NCBI GenBank assembly: GCA_900555805.1
Contig: USMJ01000007.1
Location: 1-12,534 of the forward strand
Source: an uncultured Oscillospiraceae bacterium
GTDB taxonomy: Bacteria > Bacillota > Clostridia > Oscillospirales > Acutalibacteraceae
DNA length: 12,534 bases
Direction: 5' to 3'
Both the position numbers and the translations under genes were made by a program. The notes below the pieces were generated by a model. The model searched no databases. It was not told the DNA's origin and saw only the letters and a list, made by a program, of their open reading frames with translations. This document shows positions 1-6,794 of the stretch, piece by piece; positions within the stretch are counted from its first letter, which is position 1, and every line of letters begins with the position of its first letter.

Positions 1-327
1 GGGTTTATCTAAGCCGAGTCTTGTTCCCTGACCGCCTGCCAAGAGTACCGCGCCGACCTTCTGAGCGGCGAGGGCGTCTGTGCCCGCGAGTTCGAACTCC
101 TGCTTTCTTTCCTCTATTTCTTCGACCGTCAGCGCGCCGAGGGGCTCGAACTTTCCTCTGTTCGCCATGACGTCGGAGGCGGAAAGAACCTCGAAGATAC
201 GCCAGTCTATGCTCGCTATCTGATCGAGCAGTTTTTTCTTTTCTTCGTCCGAAAGCTCGTCATAAAATCTTAAGACGTGCTCCTGTCCGTGTTCACGAAG
301 CAGCTTTTCAGCCTGAATGTAATCCAT
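1..327 (-). CDS. UDPGP-family nucleotidyltransferase (UDP-sugar pyrophosphorylase), N-terminal part
   Basis: The first 109 codons of a gene that runs off the left edge. I translated it directly: it begins MDYIQAEKLLREHGQEHVL and ends in AVLLAGGQGTRLGLDKP. The GGQGTRLG loop is the nucleotide-binding signature of the UDPGP family (eukaryotic-type UAP1/UGP and bacterial relatives). The helical N-terminus with FYDELSDEEKKKLLDQI resembles the UAP1 N-terminal helix region. Family members transfer UMP from UTP to a sugar-1-phosphate (GlcNAc-1-P, Glc-1-P or similar) in the cytosol. The specificity residues lie outside the window, so the sugar is not known. The start is supported by AAGGAG (335-340), 7 nt before the ATG. 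The gene lies 15 nt after the ABC permease gene, so it is probably the next gene of the surface-polymer operon and may supply an activated sugar to the glycosyltransferase. Confidence is high for the family and low for the substrate. Confidence 0.88.
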   Translation of the reverse strand, partial: MDYIQAEKLLREHGQEHVLRFYDELSDEEKKKLLDQIASIDWRIFEVLSASDVMANRGKFEPLGALTVEEIEERKQEFELAGTDALAAQKVGAVLLAGGQGTRLGLDKP

Positions 328-342
328 GATTTTTCTCCTTTT

Positions 343-1122
343 TTAAACGTGAAGTATAAATTTATCCTGGTTCTTGTTGAACATGATAAGTCCGACCGTT
401 GTCAGAACCACGCTGAAGCCGAACGCATAAAGACAGGTCGTAAGCTCCAGGGGTCTGGCGTAAAGAACGCAGTTTCTGAAATTCTTGATAATGCAGTAAA
501 GCGGGTTTATGTTCAATACCCACGCTCTGCCCGACGCGTCAAACCTGCTTACGTCATAGAAGATAGCGCAGGTGTACATAATAAGCATAAGGAAAACGCC
601 CCACAGATATTCAAGATCGCGGAAGAATACGCCGACCGTCGCGAGTATCATGCCGGCTCCGAAGGAAAGCAGGAGCAGAAGCAGAAGCGGAATGGGCGCG
701 AGCAGCATATGAAACGAGGGTGCGACGCCCATGACGACTATCGCCGCGACGAGGATTATAAGCGAAATTAAGAATATGATATAGTTCGAAAGTATGCTCG
801 AAAGCGGATAGAGATATTTCGGAACATAGACTTTCTTGATCATGCCCGAGTTGTTTCTTATCGATCTGACGCAGGCGTTTGTCGACGAGGAGAAGAAGCT
901 GTAGAGCAGACGGCCCGAAAGGATATAGACCGGGAACTGTTTATCGTTGTTTCCGAAGAGCGTTCCGAAAATGAAGGTCAGGACTATCGTCGTCAGAAGC
1001 GGCTCGATAAGCGTCCAGACTATACCGAGATATGAGTTTCGGTATTTCAGCTTGATTCCCTTTATAACGTTCTCTCTGAGGAAATATCTGTAATGCATGA
1101 AGTTGTCAATCATGTTTCTCAT
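343..1122 (-). CDS. ABC-2 type polysaccharide/teichoic acid exporter, permease subunit (TagG/Wzm-like)
   Basis: A 259-residue membrane protein of the ABC-2 permease family, the usual length for TagG/Wzm. The N-terminal amphipathic stretch (about 8-32, YRYFLRENVIKGIKLKYRNS) followed by YLGIVWTLIEPLL is characteristic of O-antigen and teichoic acid exporters. Hydrophobic segments lie at about 33-57, 107-133, 140-165, 172-190 and 229-248, with a less certain one at 65-80. The cytoplasmic loop RNNSGMIKKVYVPKYLYPLSS (about 90-109) matches the family's coupling region. It should form a heterotetramer with the ATPase encoded at 3346-4182 and move a lipid-linked polymer across the cytoplasmic membrane. 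The ribosome binding site AAAGGA (1133-1138) is 10 nt from the ATG, in the 18-nt gap after the glycosyltransferase gene. Unusually, two biosynthesis genes separate it from its ATPase. The exported polymer is inferred from context only. Confidence 0.93.
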   Translation of the reverse strand: MRNMIDNFMHYRYFLRENVIKGIKLKYRNSYLGIVWTLIEPLLTTIVLTFIFGTLFGNNDKQFPVYILSGRLLYSFFSSSTNACVRSIRNNSGMIKKVYVPKYLYPLSSILSNYIIFLISLIILVAAIVVMGVAPSFHMLLAPIPLLLLLLLSFGAGMILATVGVFFRDLEYLWGVFLMLIMYTCAIFYDVSRFDASGRAWVLNINPLYCIIKNFRNCVLYARPLELTTCLYAFGFSVVLTTVGLIMFNKNQDKFILHV

Positions 1123-1140
1123 TTTTTGTCAATCCTTTCA

Positions 1141-2130
1141 TCATCTGTGAAGAAGTTTATCGGCTTTTCTGATACAGTCGACGGTTTTGAGTTTGTTGAA
1201 ATCTTTCTTTGTCGCCCCCGCGAGCAGGGCTATCTGTTTTTTCTCGAATTTGTTGAAGCATTCGAGCGAAACGAGCCTTTCGGCGTTCTCTCTGTAGTAT
1301 GAGAAGCAGACTCTGTCCGCTTCCCTCAAGGAGTTTTCGTCCCACTGTTTGAGCAAGCCCAAAGCCAGAAACCGTGCGGCGTACATCATATGTTTTTCCA
1401 TTTCACCCGTTTCTTCGGGGTACGCGGCGGAGAGATTTCCGTATCTGAGCATATGCGCGCGAAAACGGTCGCAGAGATTTTTCACACTCGGCGTTTTCGA
1501 AATCCCGTCGGTTCGGACGACATAGTTATATTTCGCCTCGGGCAGAACGCAGACGGCGTTCGACCTGTGGAAAAGCTCCGCCGTGACGGGGATATCCTCG
1601 AAGTTCATCCCCTCGGGGAAGCGCACCGACTCAAACAGCCGCCGCGAGAAGATCTTGTTCCAGACATAGTTTTTCAGGCTTTCGTCCTTCAGAAGCTCAT
1701 GAACGGCTTCGTCGGGACCGAATATCTTTTTCTCGGGAAACGACGGCACTTTCTTCTTTCTGCCGTCCGTGACTGTGAAGTATGAGCAGCAGACCGCGTC
1801 GCAGTCTCCCCTTTCGCTCATCATGTATGAATACATATCCTTTTCGATAAAATCGTCGCTGTCGACGAAGGTCACGAAGCCGCCCGAAGCCGCGTCAAGC
1901 CCCGCGTTTCTCGCTGAGGAAAGACCGCCATTTTTCTTGTGGATGACCCGTATTCTTCCGTCGCGCCGAGAATATCGGTCGCATATTTCGGGGCAGTTAT
2001 CGTCCGAGCCGTCGTCGACGAGTATGACTTCAAGCTCGCCGTAGCTCTGATCAAGCACCGAATTTATGCATTTTTCAAGATATTTTTCCGTTCTGTAAAC
2101 GGGAATTATAACGCTAAGCTTTTCAGCCAT
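1141..2130 (-). CDS. Glycosyltransferase family 2 (GT-A fold)
   Basis: A 329-residue GT2 enzyme. The catalytic domain occupies about residues 4-220. KLSVIIPVYRTEKYLEKCI is the typical N-terminus, VDDGSDD (38-44) binds the nucleotide, and KNGGLSSARNAGL (66-78) is the conserved middle motif. DSDD (90-93) is the metal-binding DxD site, VWNKIF is at 156-161, and the acidic pair in NFEDIPVT (177-184) is the probable catalytic base region. The C-terminal 100 residues are helical and basic. No membrane segment is evident, so it is likely a cytosolic or peripheral enzyme that transfers a sugar from a nucleotide-sugar donor to the lipid-linked polymer. The acceptor and sugar cannot be read from the sequence. 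Its ATG overlaps the end of the CDP-glycerol transferase gene by 8 nt, with AGGGGA (2136-2141) just upstream, which indicates translational coupling in the operon. Confidence 0.93.
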   Translation of the reverse strand: MAEKLSVIIPVYRTEKYLEKCINSVLDQSYGELEVILVDDGSDDNCPEICDRYSRRDGRIRVIHKKNGGLSSARNAGLDAASGGFVTFVDSDDFIEKDMYSYMMSERGDCDAVCCSYFTVTDGRKKKVPSFPEKKIFGPDEAVHELLKDESLKNYVWNKIFSRRLFESVRFPEGMNFEDIPVTAELFHRSNAVCVLPEAKYNYVVRTDGISKTPSVKNLCDRFRAHMLRYGNLSAAYPEETGEMEKHMMYAARFLALGLLKQWDENSLREADRVCFSYYRENAERLVSLECFNKFEKKQIALLAGATKKDFNKLKTVDCIRKADKLLHR

Positions 2131-3328
2131 TTTTATCCCCTTTATCGACCGCTTTCACCTGTTCGTATATTCTCTTGCAGTTATCCTGATCCCTGAACAG
2201 GAAAAAGCCGTCCAGTCTCTTTTTATATTTATCGCTCATCGTCGGATTTTTCATAAGATTTTCGACCTGTTCAAAGAGGGCCTCCTCATCGGAAACGACC
2301 TCGCCGAAGCCGTCTCTTTCATAGTCGAAGTATCCTTGAGTGAAATGTTCGCTTCTGTATTTCTCATAGTCGAACTGATAATATATAACGGGCTTCCCCA
2401 TATAGGCGAAATCCATGACGGCGCTTGTGTAGTCCGTCAGCATCATCGCCGACTCCTTCATCAAAAGCTGGAGGTCGTATTCCTCCCAGTTGGCTATCGT
2501 CACGCCCGGAGAATTTATATCGTCGAAACAGTGGGCGACGTTTCTGTGAGGATAGAACACCGCCGTCATATCATATTTTCGGCAAAGTTCCGAGAGTCTC
2601 TCGCTCTCTATAAATCTTCGCCATGTGTTATAGTATTCCGACTCGGTTATATGCTTGTTGCTGTTCTTCTTATAAGGGTCGCTCGAAGCCGTTCTCAGCC
2701 AGCTTCGCCATGTCGGGGCTATCAGAAGCTGCCGCTTCTGCTCATAAGGCTCGAGCAAATAGTCAAATCTCGCAAAACCCGTATAAGCGACAAAACCCTC
2801 GGGATAGCCGAACTCACTGCGTACGAAATCATATTCGGGCTTGGCACCGCAGATAAACAGCCTCATTTTTGTGTTTTTATAAATAAAGACGTCGGCGAAG
2901 TCCTTTGTTATGCCGTGTTGGAGAAAGACGCGCTTGTTTTTCAATACGCCGTAGACCTCGAGCAGATAGCAGACCGCGGCGTTGGGCTTTCCGCCCTTTT
3001 GGGAGCTGATATTCACACTCGCCGCGAGATAATATATCCAGTGTTTGAGCGTGCCGTAGGAGACGGTCTCGCCGAGCTTCGCGACCTTTTCATAGTCGGG
3101 CGACTTCGGATTTATCGCGTAGACGACATCCTGATCGGTGTTTTCGCAGACATATTTATAGAACCAATATCCGTTGTCGCGGGCCTCGTTTTCATATTCG
3201 CAGACAAGCCACATATCCTTTCGCCGAAGCCGGTAAAGCAGGGATATGGGGTACGCAACAACAAAAAGCAGGATATGGAGCATATCTTTTAAGCCGACAT
3301 CTTTCAGCTTTTTGAAAAATCTTTTCAT
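2123..3328 (-). CDS. CDP-glycerol:polyol glycerophosphotransferase (TagB/TagF family)
   Basis: A 401-residue member of the Glyphos_transf (CDP-glycerol glycerophosphotransferase) family. From the start used here, the motifs are FLQHG (His138), PTWR (205-208), FYPHRN (His261) and LTDYTSAVMDFA (297-308), followed by KPVIYYQFDYEKY. The two histidines and the TDYTS loop match the known active site of TagF-type enzymes, which transfer glycerol-phosphate from CDP-glycerol to a teichoic acid primer at the inner membrane face. A hydrophobic or amphipathic N-terminal helix (LHILLFVVAYPISLLYRL) suits membrane association. It is a single-domain enzyme, shorter than B. subtilis TagF, so whether it adds one unit (TagB-like) or polymerises (TagF-like) is open. 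I chose the ATG at 3328 because GAGGAA (3335-3340) lies 6 nt upstream. An in-frame ATG at 3346 overlaps the ATPase stop codon as TGATG but has no visible ribosome binding site. Confidence 0.93.
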   Translation of the reverse strand: MKRFFKKLKDVGLKDMLHILLFVVAYPISLLYRLRRKDMWLVCEYENEARDNGYWFYKYVCENTDQDVVYAINPKSPDYEKVAKLGETVSYGTLKHWIYYLAASVNISSQKGGKPNAAVCYLLEVYGVLKNKRVFLQHGITKDFADVFIYKNTKMRLFICGAKPEYDFVRSEFGYPEGFVAYTGFARFDYLLEPYEQKRQLLIAPTWRSWLRTASSDPYKKNSNKHITESEYYNTWRRFIESERLSELCRKYDMTAVFYPHRNVAHCFDDINSPGVTIANWEEYDLQLLMKESAMMLTDYTSAVMDFAYMGKPVIYYQFDYEKYRSEHFTQGYFDYERDGFGEVVSDEEALFEQVENLMKNPTMSDKYKKRLDGFFLFRDQDNCKRIYEQVKAVDKGDKNG

Positions 3329-3345
3329 TCCGCTTTCCTCTGCCA

Positions 3346-4182
3346 TCAGTCGTGCTGTTCGGGAAGTATGATGAACGGGGACTCCTTGATTGCTTTATCG
3401 TTGAGGTCGCGTCTGTATCTGGTCGCGTCTTTCGCGCCCCTTGTCTCGCCCGTTTTCTCGCGGTAAACTCTCGTGACGTCAAAGACGTCGCCCGAAGCGA
3501 TAACTCTGCCCTTTTCGAGAAGTATCGCTTTGTTGCAGAGTCTTTCGACCTGATCGACCGAGTGGGAGACGAAGAGAACCGTGACGCCTTTATCGAACAT
3601 GGACATGATCTTCGCTTCGCTCTTTCTTCTGAACTTGGCGTCGCCGACCGAAAGAACCTCGTCGAGAATGAGTATGTCGGGGCAGACGACCGTCGCTATA
3701 GCGAAACCGAGACGCGAGCGCATACCCGAAGAATAGTTCTTCATCGGAACATCAATGAATTCTCCGAGCTCCGAGAATTCGACTATCTCGTTATATTTCT
3801 CCTCAAGGAACGGTCTGGAGAATCCGAGAACCGAGCCGTAAAGGAAGATGTTTTCCTTGCCTGTATACTGGGGGTCGAAGCCTGCGCCGAGCTCGATAAG
3901 GGGGGCTATTCTGCCGTGTCTTATGACCTCTCCGAGGGTGGGTTTATAGACGCCTGCGACGACCTTCATGAGCGTACTTTTTCCTGCGCCGTTGAGGCCG
4001 AGGATACCGAGACGGTCGCCCTTGTTGAGCGTGAACGAGACGTCTCTGAGCGCCCAGAATTCGTTGAATTTAAGCTGTCTTTTCAGAAATTTGATAACAT
4101 ATTCCTTGATGCTGTCAACCTTTTCCTTGCTGAGGTTGAACTTGATGCTGACATGTTTGACTTCGAGAGCTTTTTTTGCCAT
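3346..4182 (-). CDS. ABC exporter ATPase for teichoic acid/polysaccharide (TagH/Wzt-like)
   Basis: A 278-residue nucleotide-binding subunit. The N-terminus ALEVKHVSIKFNL plus an inserted helix (KVDSIKEYVIKFLKRQLKFNEFWALRDVSF) is typical of TagH/Wzt-type ATPases. Walker A is GLNGAGKST (62-70), the signature loop is the degenerate YSSGMRSRLGF (150-160), Walker B is DILILDE (169-175) with catalytic Glu175, and the switch histidine is His207. The protein ends about 55 residues after the ATPase core, so it lacks the C-terminal carbohydrate-binding domain of Wzt-O9a and the long TagH tail. It should power the permease encoded at 343-1122. I chose the ATG at 4182 because AAAGGA (4192-4197) lies 9 nt upstream. 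A longer in-frame GTG start at 4254 lacks a good ribosome binding site and adds a 24-residue leader that does not resemble the family. It is the first gene of the operon driven from the promoter at 4366-4394. Confidence 0.93.
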   Translation of the reverse strand: MAKKALEVKHVSIKFNLSKEKVDSIKEYVIKFLKRQLKFNEFWALRDVSFTLNKGDRLGILGLNGAGKSTLMKVVAGVYKPTLGEVIRHGRIAPLIELGAGFDPQYTGKENIFLYGSVLGFSRPFLEEKYNEIVEFSELGEFIDVPMKNYSSGMRSRLGFAIATVVCPDILILDEVLSVGDAKFRRKSEAKIMSMFDKGVTVLFVSHSVDQVERLCNKAILLEKGRVIASGDVFDVTRVYREKTGETRGAKDATRYRRDLNDKAIKESPFIILPEQHD

Positions 4183-4359
4183 TTTACCGAGTCCTTTCAC
4201 GGCGATAACGCCTTTTATGTGTCGAGCGAACGCCCCGTCCGCTTTATTATTCACAATATCCGCTGTTAATATTTGTGTACGCAGTCGGGTATTCTGCCAA
4301 AGGCAGGAATCTGCCTGCGGTCGCAGTTCTCCGTCAGAGCAGAGAAAGTGACATTATAT
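4183..4359 (-). promoter_or_regulatory. Structured 5' leader of the surface-polymer operon
   Basis: About 177 nt lie between the predicted transcription start and the ATG of the ATPase gene. On the minus strand they contain a cluster of short hairpins. Plus coordinates 4315-4326 give CTGC-GACC-GCAG, 4302-4315 give GGCAG-ATTC-CTGCC, and 4294-4306 give CTGCC-TTT-GGCAG. The last two share bases 4302-4306 and cannot form at the same time. No run of T's follows them, so this is not an obvious transcription attenuator. A translation-control or RNA-stability role is possible. I do not recognise a known riboswitch class. The leader is read from sequence; its function is inferred. Confidence 0.45.
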
Positions 4360-4365
4360 AGAAGC

Positions 4366-4394
4366 AGTATAGCATAAAAAAAGGAAGTTTTCAA
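4366..4394 (-). promoter_or_regulatory. Strong sigma-A-type promoter of the surface-polymer operon
   Basis: On the minus strand the -35 box is TTGAAA (4394-4389), one mismatch from TTGACA. An exact 17-bp spacer follows, then the -10 box TATACT (4371-4366). The spacer ends in ATGC, so the -10 is an extended TGn-type element. A TSS near 4359 is expected. This is the best promoter match I found in the window. It sits just beyond the terminator of the preceding gene, which marks the start of an independent operon. Confidence 0.8.
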
Positions 4395-4443
4395 TAAAAA
4401 TGAGAGAATATGTAAAGCAACAGGAAAATACTGTCCGGAAACG

Positions 4444-4475
4444 AAAAATCGGAGGACGGTGAAACCGTCCTCCGA
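4444..4475 (-). terminator. Intrinsic terminator after the secreted C39/lectin gene
   Basis: A perfect 12-bp stem (TCGGAGGACGGT, 4449-4460, pairs with 4464-4475) closes a 3-nt loop. On the minus strand it is followed by TTTTTCG. It begins 15 nt past the stop codon of the secreted protein gene and separates it from the polymer operon. Confidence 0.9.
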
Positions 4476-4490
4476 GGGGAAATTTATGTT

Positions 4491-6593
4491 TTATTTCGTC
4501 TTAACCGACTTGACCTTAGACCATGCGGAATAGAGCTTGACATTCTTTCTGTTTATCTTGACTGTCTTGTACGTTCTGACGCGGACATAGTATTTCTTCT
4601 TGCCTTTAAGCTTTTTGACCGTCGATGATGTTGTCTTGTTCTTGCCGACGGTGACCGTCTTCGCTCCGCTCATGCTTGACGAGGTGCTGTATTGGAGTTC
4701 GTAGCCTGTGGTTTGGGCGGCCTGCGCCGACCACTTGGCGGTGAACTGTTTTTTGCCGGCTGTGAGCTTGGAGATTGAAGTTCCTTTCGGAAGGATCTTA
4801 TAGGTCAGTGTCTTTGTGCCGGTGTATTTGCCTTTGAGGGTGACGGTTACTGTGTATTGACCGATATTGCGGCAGTCGGAAGAATATTTGACCGTGTAGT
4901 CCGTGCCGTTTTTGAGGGCTTTGCCTGTGCGGTCTTTGACGATGACCGAGGGGCGAAGAATGTTTCCGTTATAGGTGAAAGCTGTGTTTGTCAGATAGAC
5001 CGAGGAAACTCTCGCTATAGCCGACTTGGATTTTATCTCTCCGCAGGTTGTGCATTGCGTTACGGTTGAGCCGTCTTTTGTTAGGGTAGCTTTGACAGCG
5101 GCTGTTGCGTAGCTGTGACCGAGGGCAGGGGTACTCTCTTGGTAACTGTCATGACAGTATGAACATTGCATTGTTTTATATCCGCCTGCTTCACAACTCA
5201 AAGTTGTTTCACCCACACACACATAATCGTGCATACAGAAATACACTTTATCCGACTTGGTTGAATAGCCGTCATATTTCGAATTAACGGCTGTCACCGT
5301 TACATAGTATGAGCCTTTTTTACTCAAGTTAAATGTTGTCGACGTTGTTGTAAGACCGCTTTTCATTTTAACCGGCAGCATTGTTGAATTATTATAAACC
5401 GCTACGGTATATTGTCTGCTATCGAACCTCCCACTCTTACGCGGAGCATTGCTCCACTTAATCTCAACTTCATCACCCGAAACGGTTGTATATACACCAA
5501 CCTTGCTCGGCTTACCGGGCTTTTTGTAGTTCACGCCGTCCTGCGTTAAGCCATATATCGAAAAGACCTGCGCTTCTGTATTGTTCTGTTGAAAAAGCTG
5601 AATATTATTTCCCGGATTGCTTCCGTCGCCATAGCTGTCTAAGTACAAATCACAATATGCGGCTTTAATATTGTATGCATAACCTGTATAATATATAAAC
5701 CATCTTTGATTGCTGGAATCGTGGCTACCGTATACAATTACATTCGTCTCATTTGTTGTGTTCGAATTGTATGCATCCAAGCACTTGCCGTTATATTCAT
5801 TGATGATTTTATAGCTATTATCGCTCTGTCTTATGAAATGCCATATTTGCTTAGGCGAAGATGAATCGTTTCCTTCCGGAGCAATACAGACATTGTCACC
5901 CGAAAGTCCTACATGCTTCCATGTGTTGTTTTTAATAATGTATGCATAAAAATTGTCACCGAGATTCACGGGCTTGCGCGTGGGCTGTGTGGGCTGTGAC
6001 GGGTTATTCGCCTTATAAACATAACCGCCGTTTACTGTTCCGTATGCGGACAACGGTCGGGAACCGTATGATGCTCTTTGGCTCCAAGAGTCATAGCAAT
6101 ATAACTGACCGTGTTGTTTTGATGATGCATTATCAAGCATAACATAATGACCGCCGTTTTTCACTTTCAGAATAGTATAATATCCTGCGTTTATATTAAA
6201 CCAAAGCTGGTTGTTGTCCGCATTCCAGTATCCCAAATATTCAAGATTCTTTCCTCTTTGATTAGCGTAAGCAACAGGTGACTGCGCACCGTTCAATTGA
6301 TAAAATCCGCTGTTGATATATCCGTTGTCTCTCTGCCAATAGTAATATGTATCCGGATTAAATGACGCTTCTCGGTTTACATTTGCTTCATAGATCATCT
6401 TCGCCTGCGCGACTACCCAGCAACCGTATTGACGCAATTTTGCAACATCCGAAGCGCCCTGTGACCAATATCGGTAATCGGACGAATATGATGCCGCTTG
6501 TGCAACAATACCCACATCTGTCGACGGTATAATCGCCAATGTCATTATAATCGCAATGGCAAGGGCGATGAAATTCTGAAGTCTTTTTTTCAT
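4491..6593 (-). CDS. Secreted C39-like cysteine peptidase with ricin-lectin, Fn3 and Ig-like modules
   Basis: A 700-residue exported protein. Residues 1-34 form a Sec signal peptide (MKKR, a hydrophobic core, and AQAA before the likely cut). Residues about 40-195 resemble the Peptidase_C39_2 fold: Gln45 (YWSQG), Cys58 in YGCWVVAQAKM, His149 in GGHYVMLD and Asp168 in CYDSWS form a plausible papain-like active site. A ricin-type beta-trefoil follows at about 212-350, with the QxW-like repeats KQIWHF, NQRWFI and AQVFSI. Next come an Fn3-like domain (about 360-452) and a Cys-rich segment with paired CxxC motifs and ALGHSY (about 455-520). An Ig/MBG-like repeat (GTDYTVKY...GKYTGT, about 530-602) and a basic Fn3-like C-terminus complete it. 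No sortase motif is seen. I infer a sugar-binding surface or secreted protease or amidase; the target is unknown. AAAGGA (6604-6609) is 10 nt from this ATG but only 1 nt from the upstream ATG at 6602, which decides the start. Confidence 0.9.
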   Translation of the reverse strand: MKKRLQNFIALAIAIIMTLAIIPSTDVGIVAQAASYSSDYRYWSQGASDVAKLRQYGCWVVAQAKMIYEANVNREASFNPDTYYYWQRDNGYINSGFYQLNGAQSPVAYANQRGKNLEYLGYWNADNNQLWFNINAGYYTILKVKNGGHYVMLDNASSKQHGQLYCYDSWSQRASYGSRPLSAYGTVNGGYVYKANNPSQPTQPTRKPVNLGDNFYAYIIKNNTWKHVGLSGDNVCIAPEGNDSSSPKQIWHFIRQSDNSYKIINEYNGKCLDAYNSNTTNETNVIVYGSHDSSNQRWFIYYTGYAYNIKAAYCDLYLDSYGDGSNPGNNIQLFQQNNTEAQVFSIYGLTQDGVNYKKPGKPSKVGVYTTVSGDEVEIKWSNAPRKSGRFDSRQYTVAVYNNSTMLPVKMKSGLTTTSTTFNLSKKGSYYVTVTAVNSKYDGYSTKSDKVYFCMHDYVCVGETTLSCEAGGYKTMQCSYCHDSYQESTPALGHSYATAAVKATLTKDGSTVTQCTTCGEIKSKSAIARVSSVYLTNTAFTYNGNILRPSVIVKDRTGKALKNGTDYTVKYSSDCRNIGQYTVTVTLKGKYTGTKTLTYKILPKGTSISKLTAGKKQFTAKWSAQAAQTTGYELQYSTSSSMSGAKTVTVGKNKTTSSTVKKLKGKKKYYVRVRTYKTVKINRKNVKLYSAWSKVKSVKTK

Positions 6594-6603
6594 ACTGCTC
6601 ATA

Positions 6604-6609
6604 TCCTTT
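6604..6609 (-). promoter_or_regulatory. Ribosome binding site deciding the start of the C39/lectin gene
   Basis: AAAGGA lies 10 nt before the ATG at 6593 and 1 nt before another in-frame ATG at 6602. The spacing favours 6593, which also gives a cleaner signal peptide starting MKKR. Confidence 0.65.
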
Positions 6610-6646
6610 CAAATTTTGCTTTCGCATCTTTAATGCTATCACAAAA

Positions 6647-6652
6647 ATTATA
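6647..6652 (-). promoter_or_regulatory. Candidate -10 box for the C39/lectin gene
   Basis: The minus strand reads GCGTATAATTTT, a consensus TATAAT 53 nt before the start codon. No convincing -35 hexamer stands 16-18 bp upstream (CGGTTT at 17 bp is poor). The promoter may therefore be weak or activator-dependent. This call rests on the -10 box alone. Confidence 0.4.
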
Positions 6653-6710
6653 CGCTATCAACAATTCCGAAACCGACGGTCACCAAACCGAAACTAACGG
6701 CAACATCAAT

Positions 6711-6760
6711 CCCCCCCACCGACCGCGCTTTTTCCTCCCGCACTCACTCCCCCGTACCCC
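6711..6760. other. C-rich/G-poor intergenic stretch (G-runs on the minus strand)
   Basis: Plus-strand C-runs occur at 6711-6717 (seven C), 6737-6739, 6749-6753 (five C) and 6757-6760 (four C), within a stretch that has few G's. The minus strand therefore carries four G-runs that could form a long-loop G-quadruplex. No ORF with a ribosome binding site is seen here. The stretch lies between the end of htrA and the promoter of the C39/lectin gene. Confidence 0.4.
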
Positions 6761-6794
6761 AAAGCAAAACGGCTGAAATATCTCCCTGACGCGG

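Noticed and set aside
277..771. 164-codon plus-strand ORF across the permease and UDPGP genes
   Set aside because: It spans the antisense of two supported genes and their junction, with charged low-complexity composition and no domain.
2336..3292. 318-codon plus-strand ORF
   Set aside because: It is antisense to the CDP-glycerol transferase gene, which has clear family motifs. The translation shows no recognisable domain and the ORF has no ribosome binding site or promoter of its own.
4183..4254. 24-codon N-terminal extension of the ABC ATPase from a GTG
   Set aside because: It has no good ribosome binding site and no family similarity. The internal ATG at 4182 has AAAGGA at ideal spacing.
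3352..4269. 305-codon plus-strand ORF
   Set aside because: It mirrors the ABC ATPase gene on the other strand. The ATPase has intact Walker A, Walker B and signature motifs. The antisense product is acidic and unrecognisable, a known by-product of codon bias.
4491..6593. The C39-like protein as a bacteriocin maturation and export peptidase
   Set aside because: It is a soluble secreted protein with a signal peptide and lectin modules. There is no fused ABC transporter and no double-glycine precursor gene nearby.
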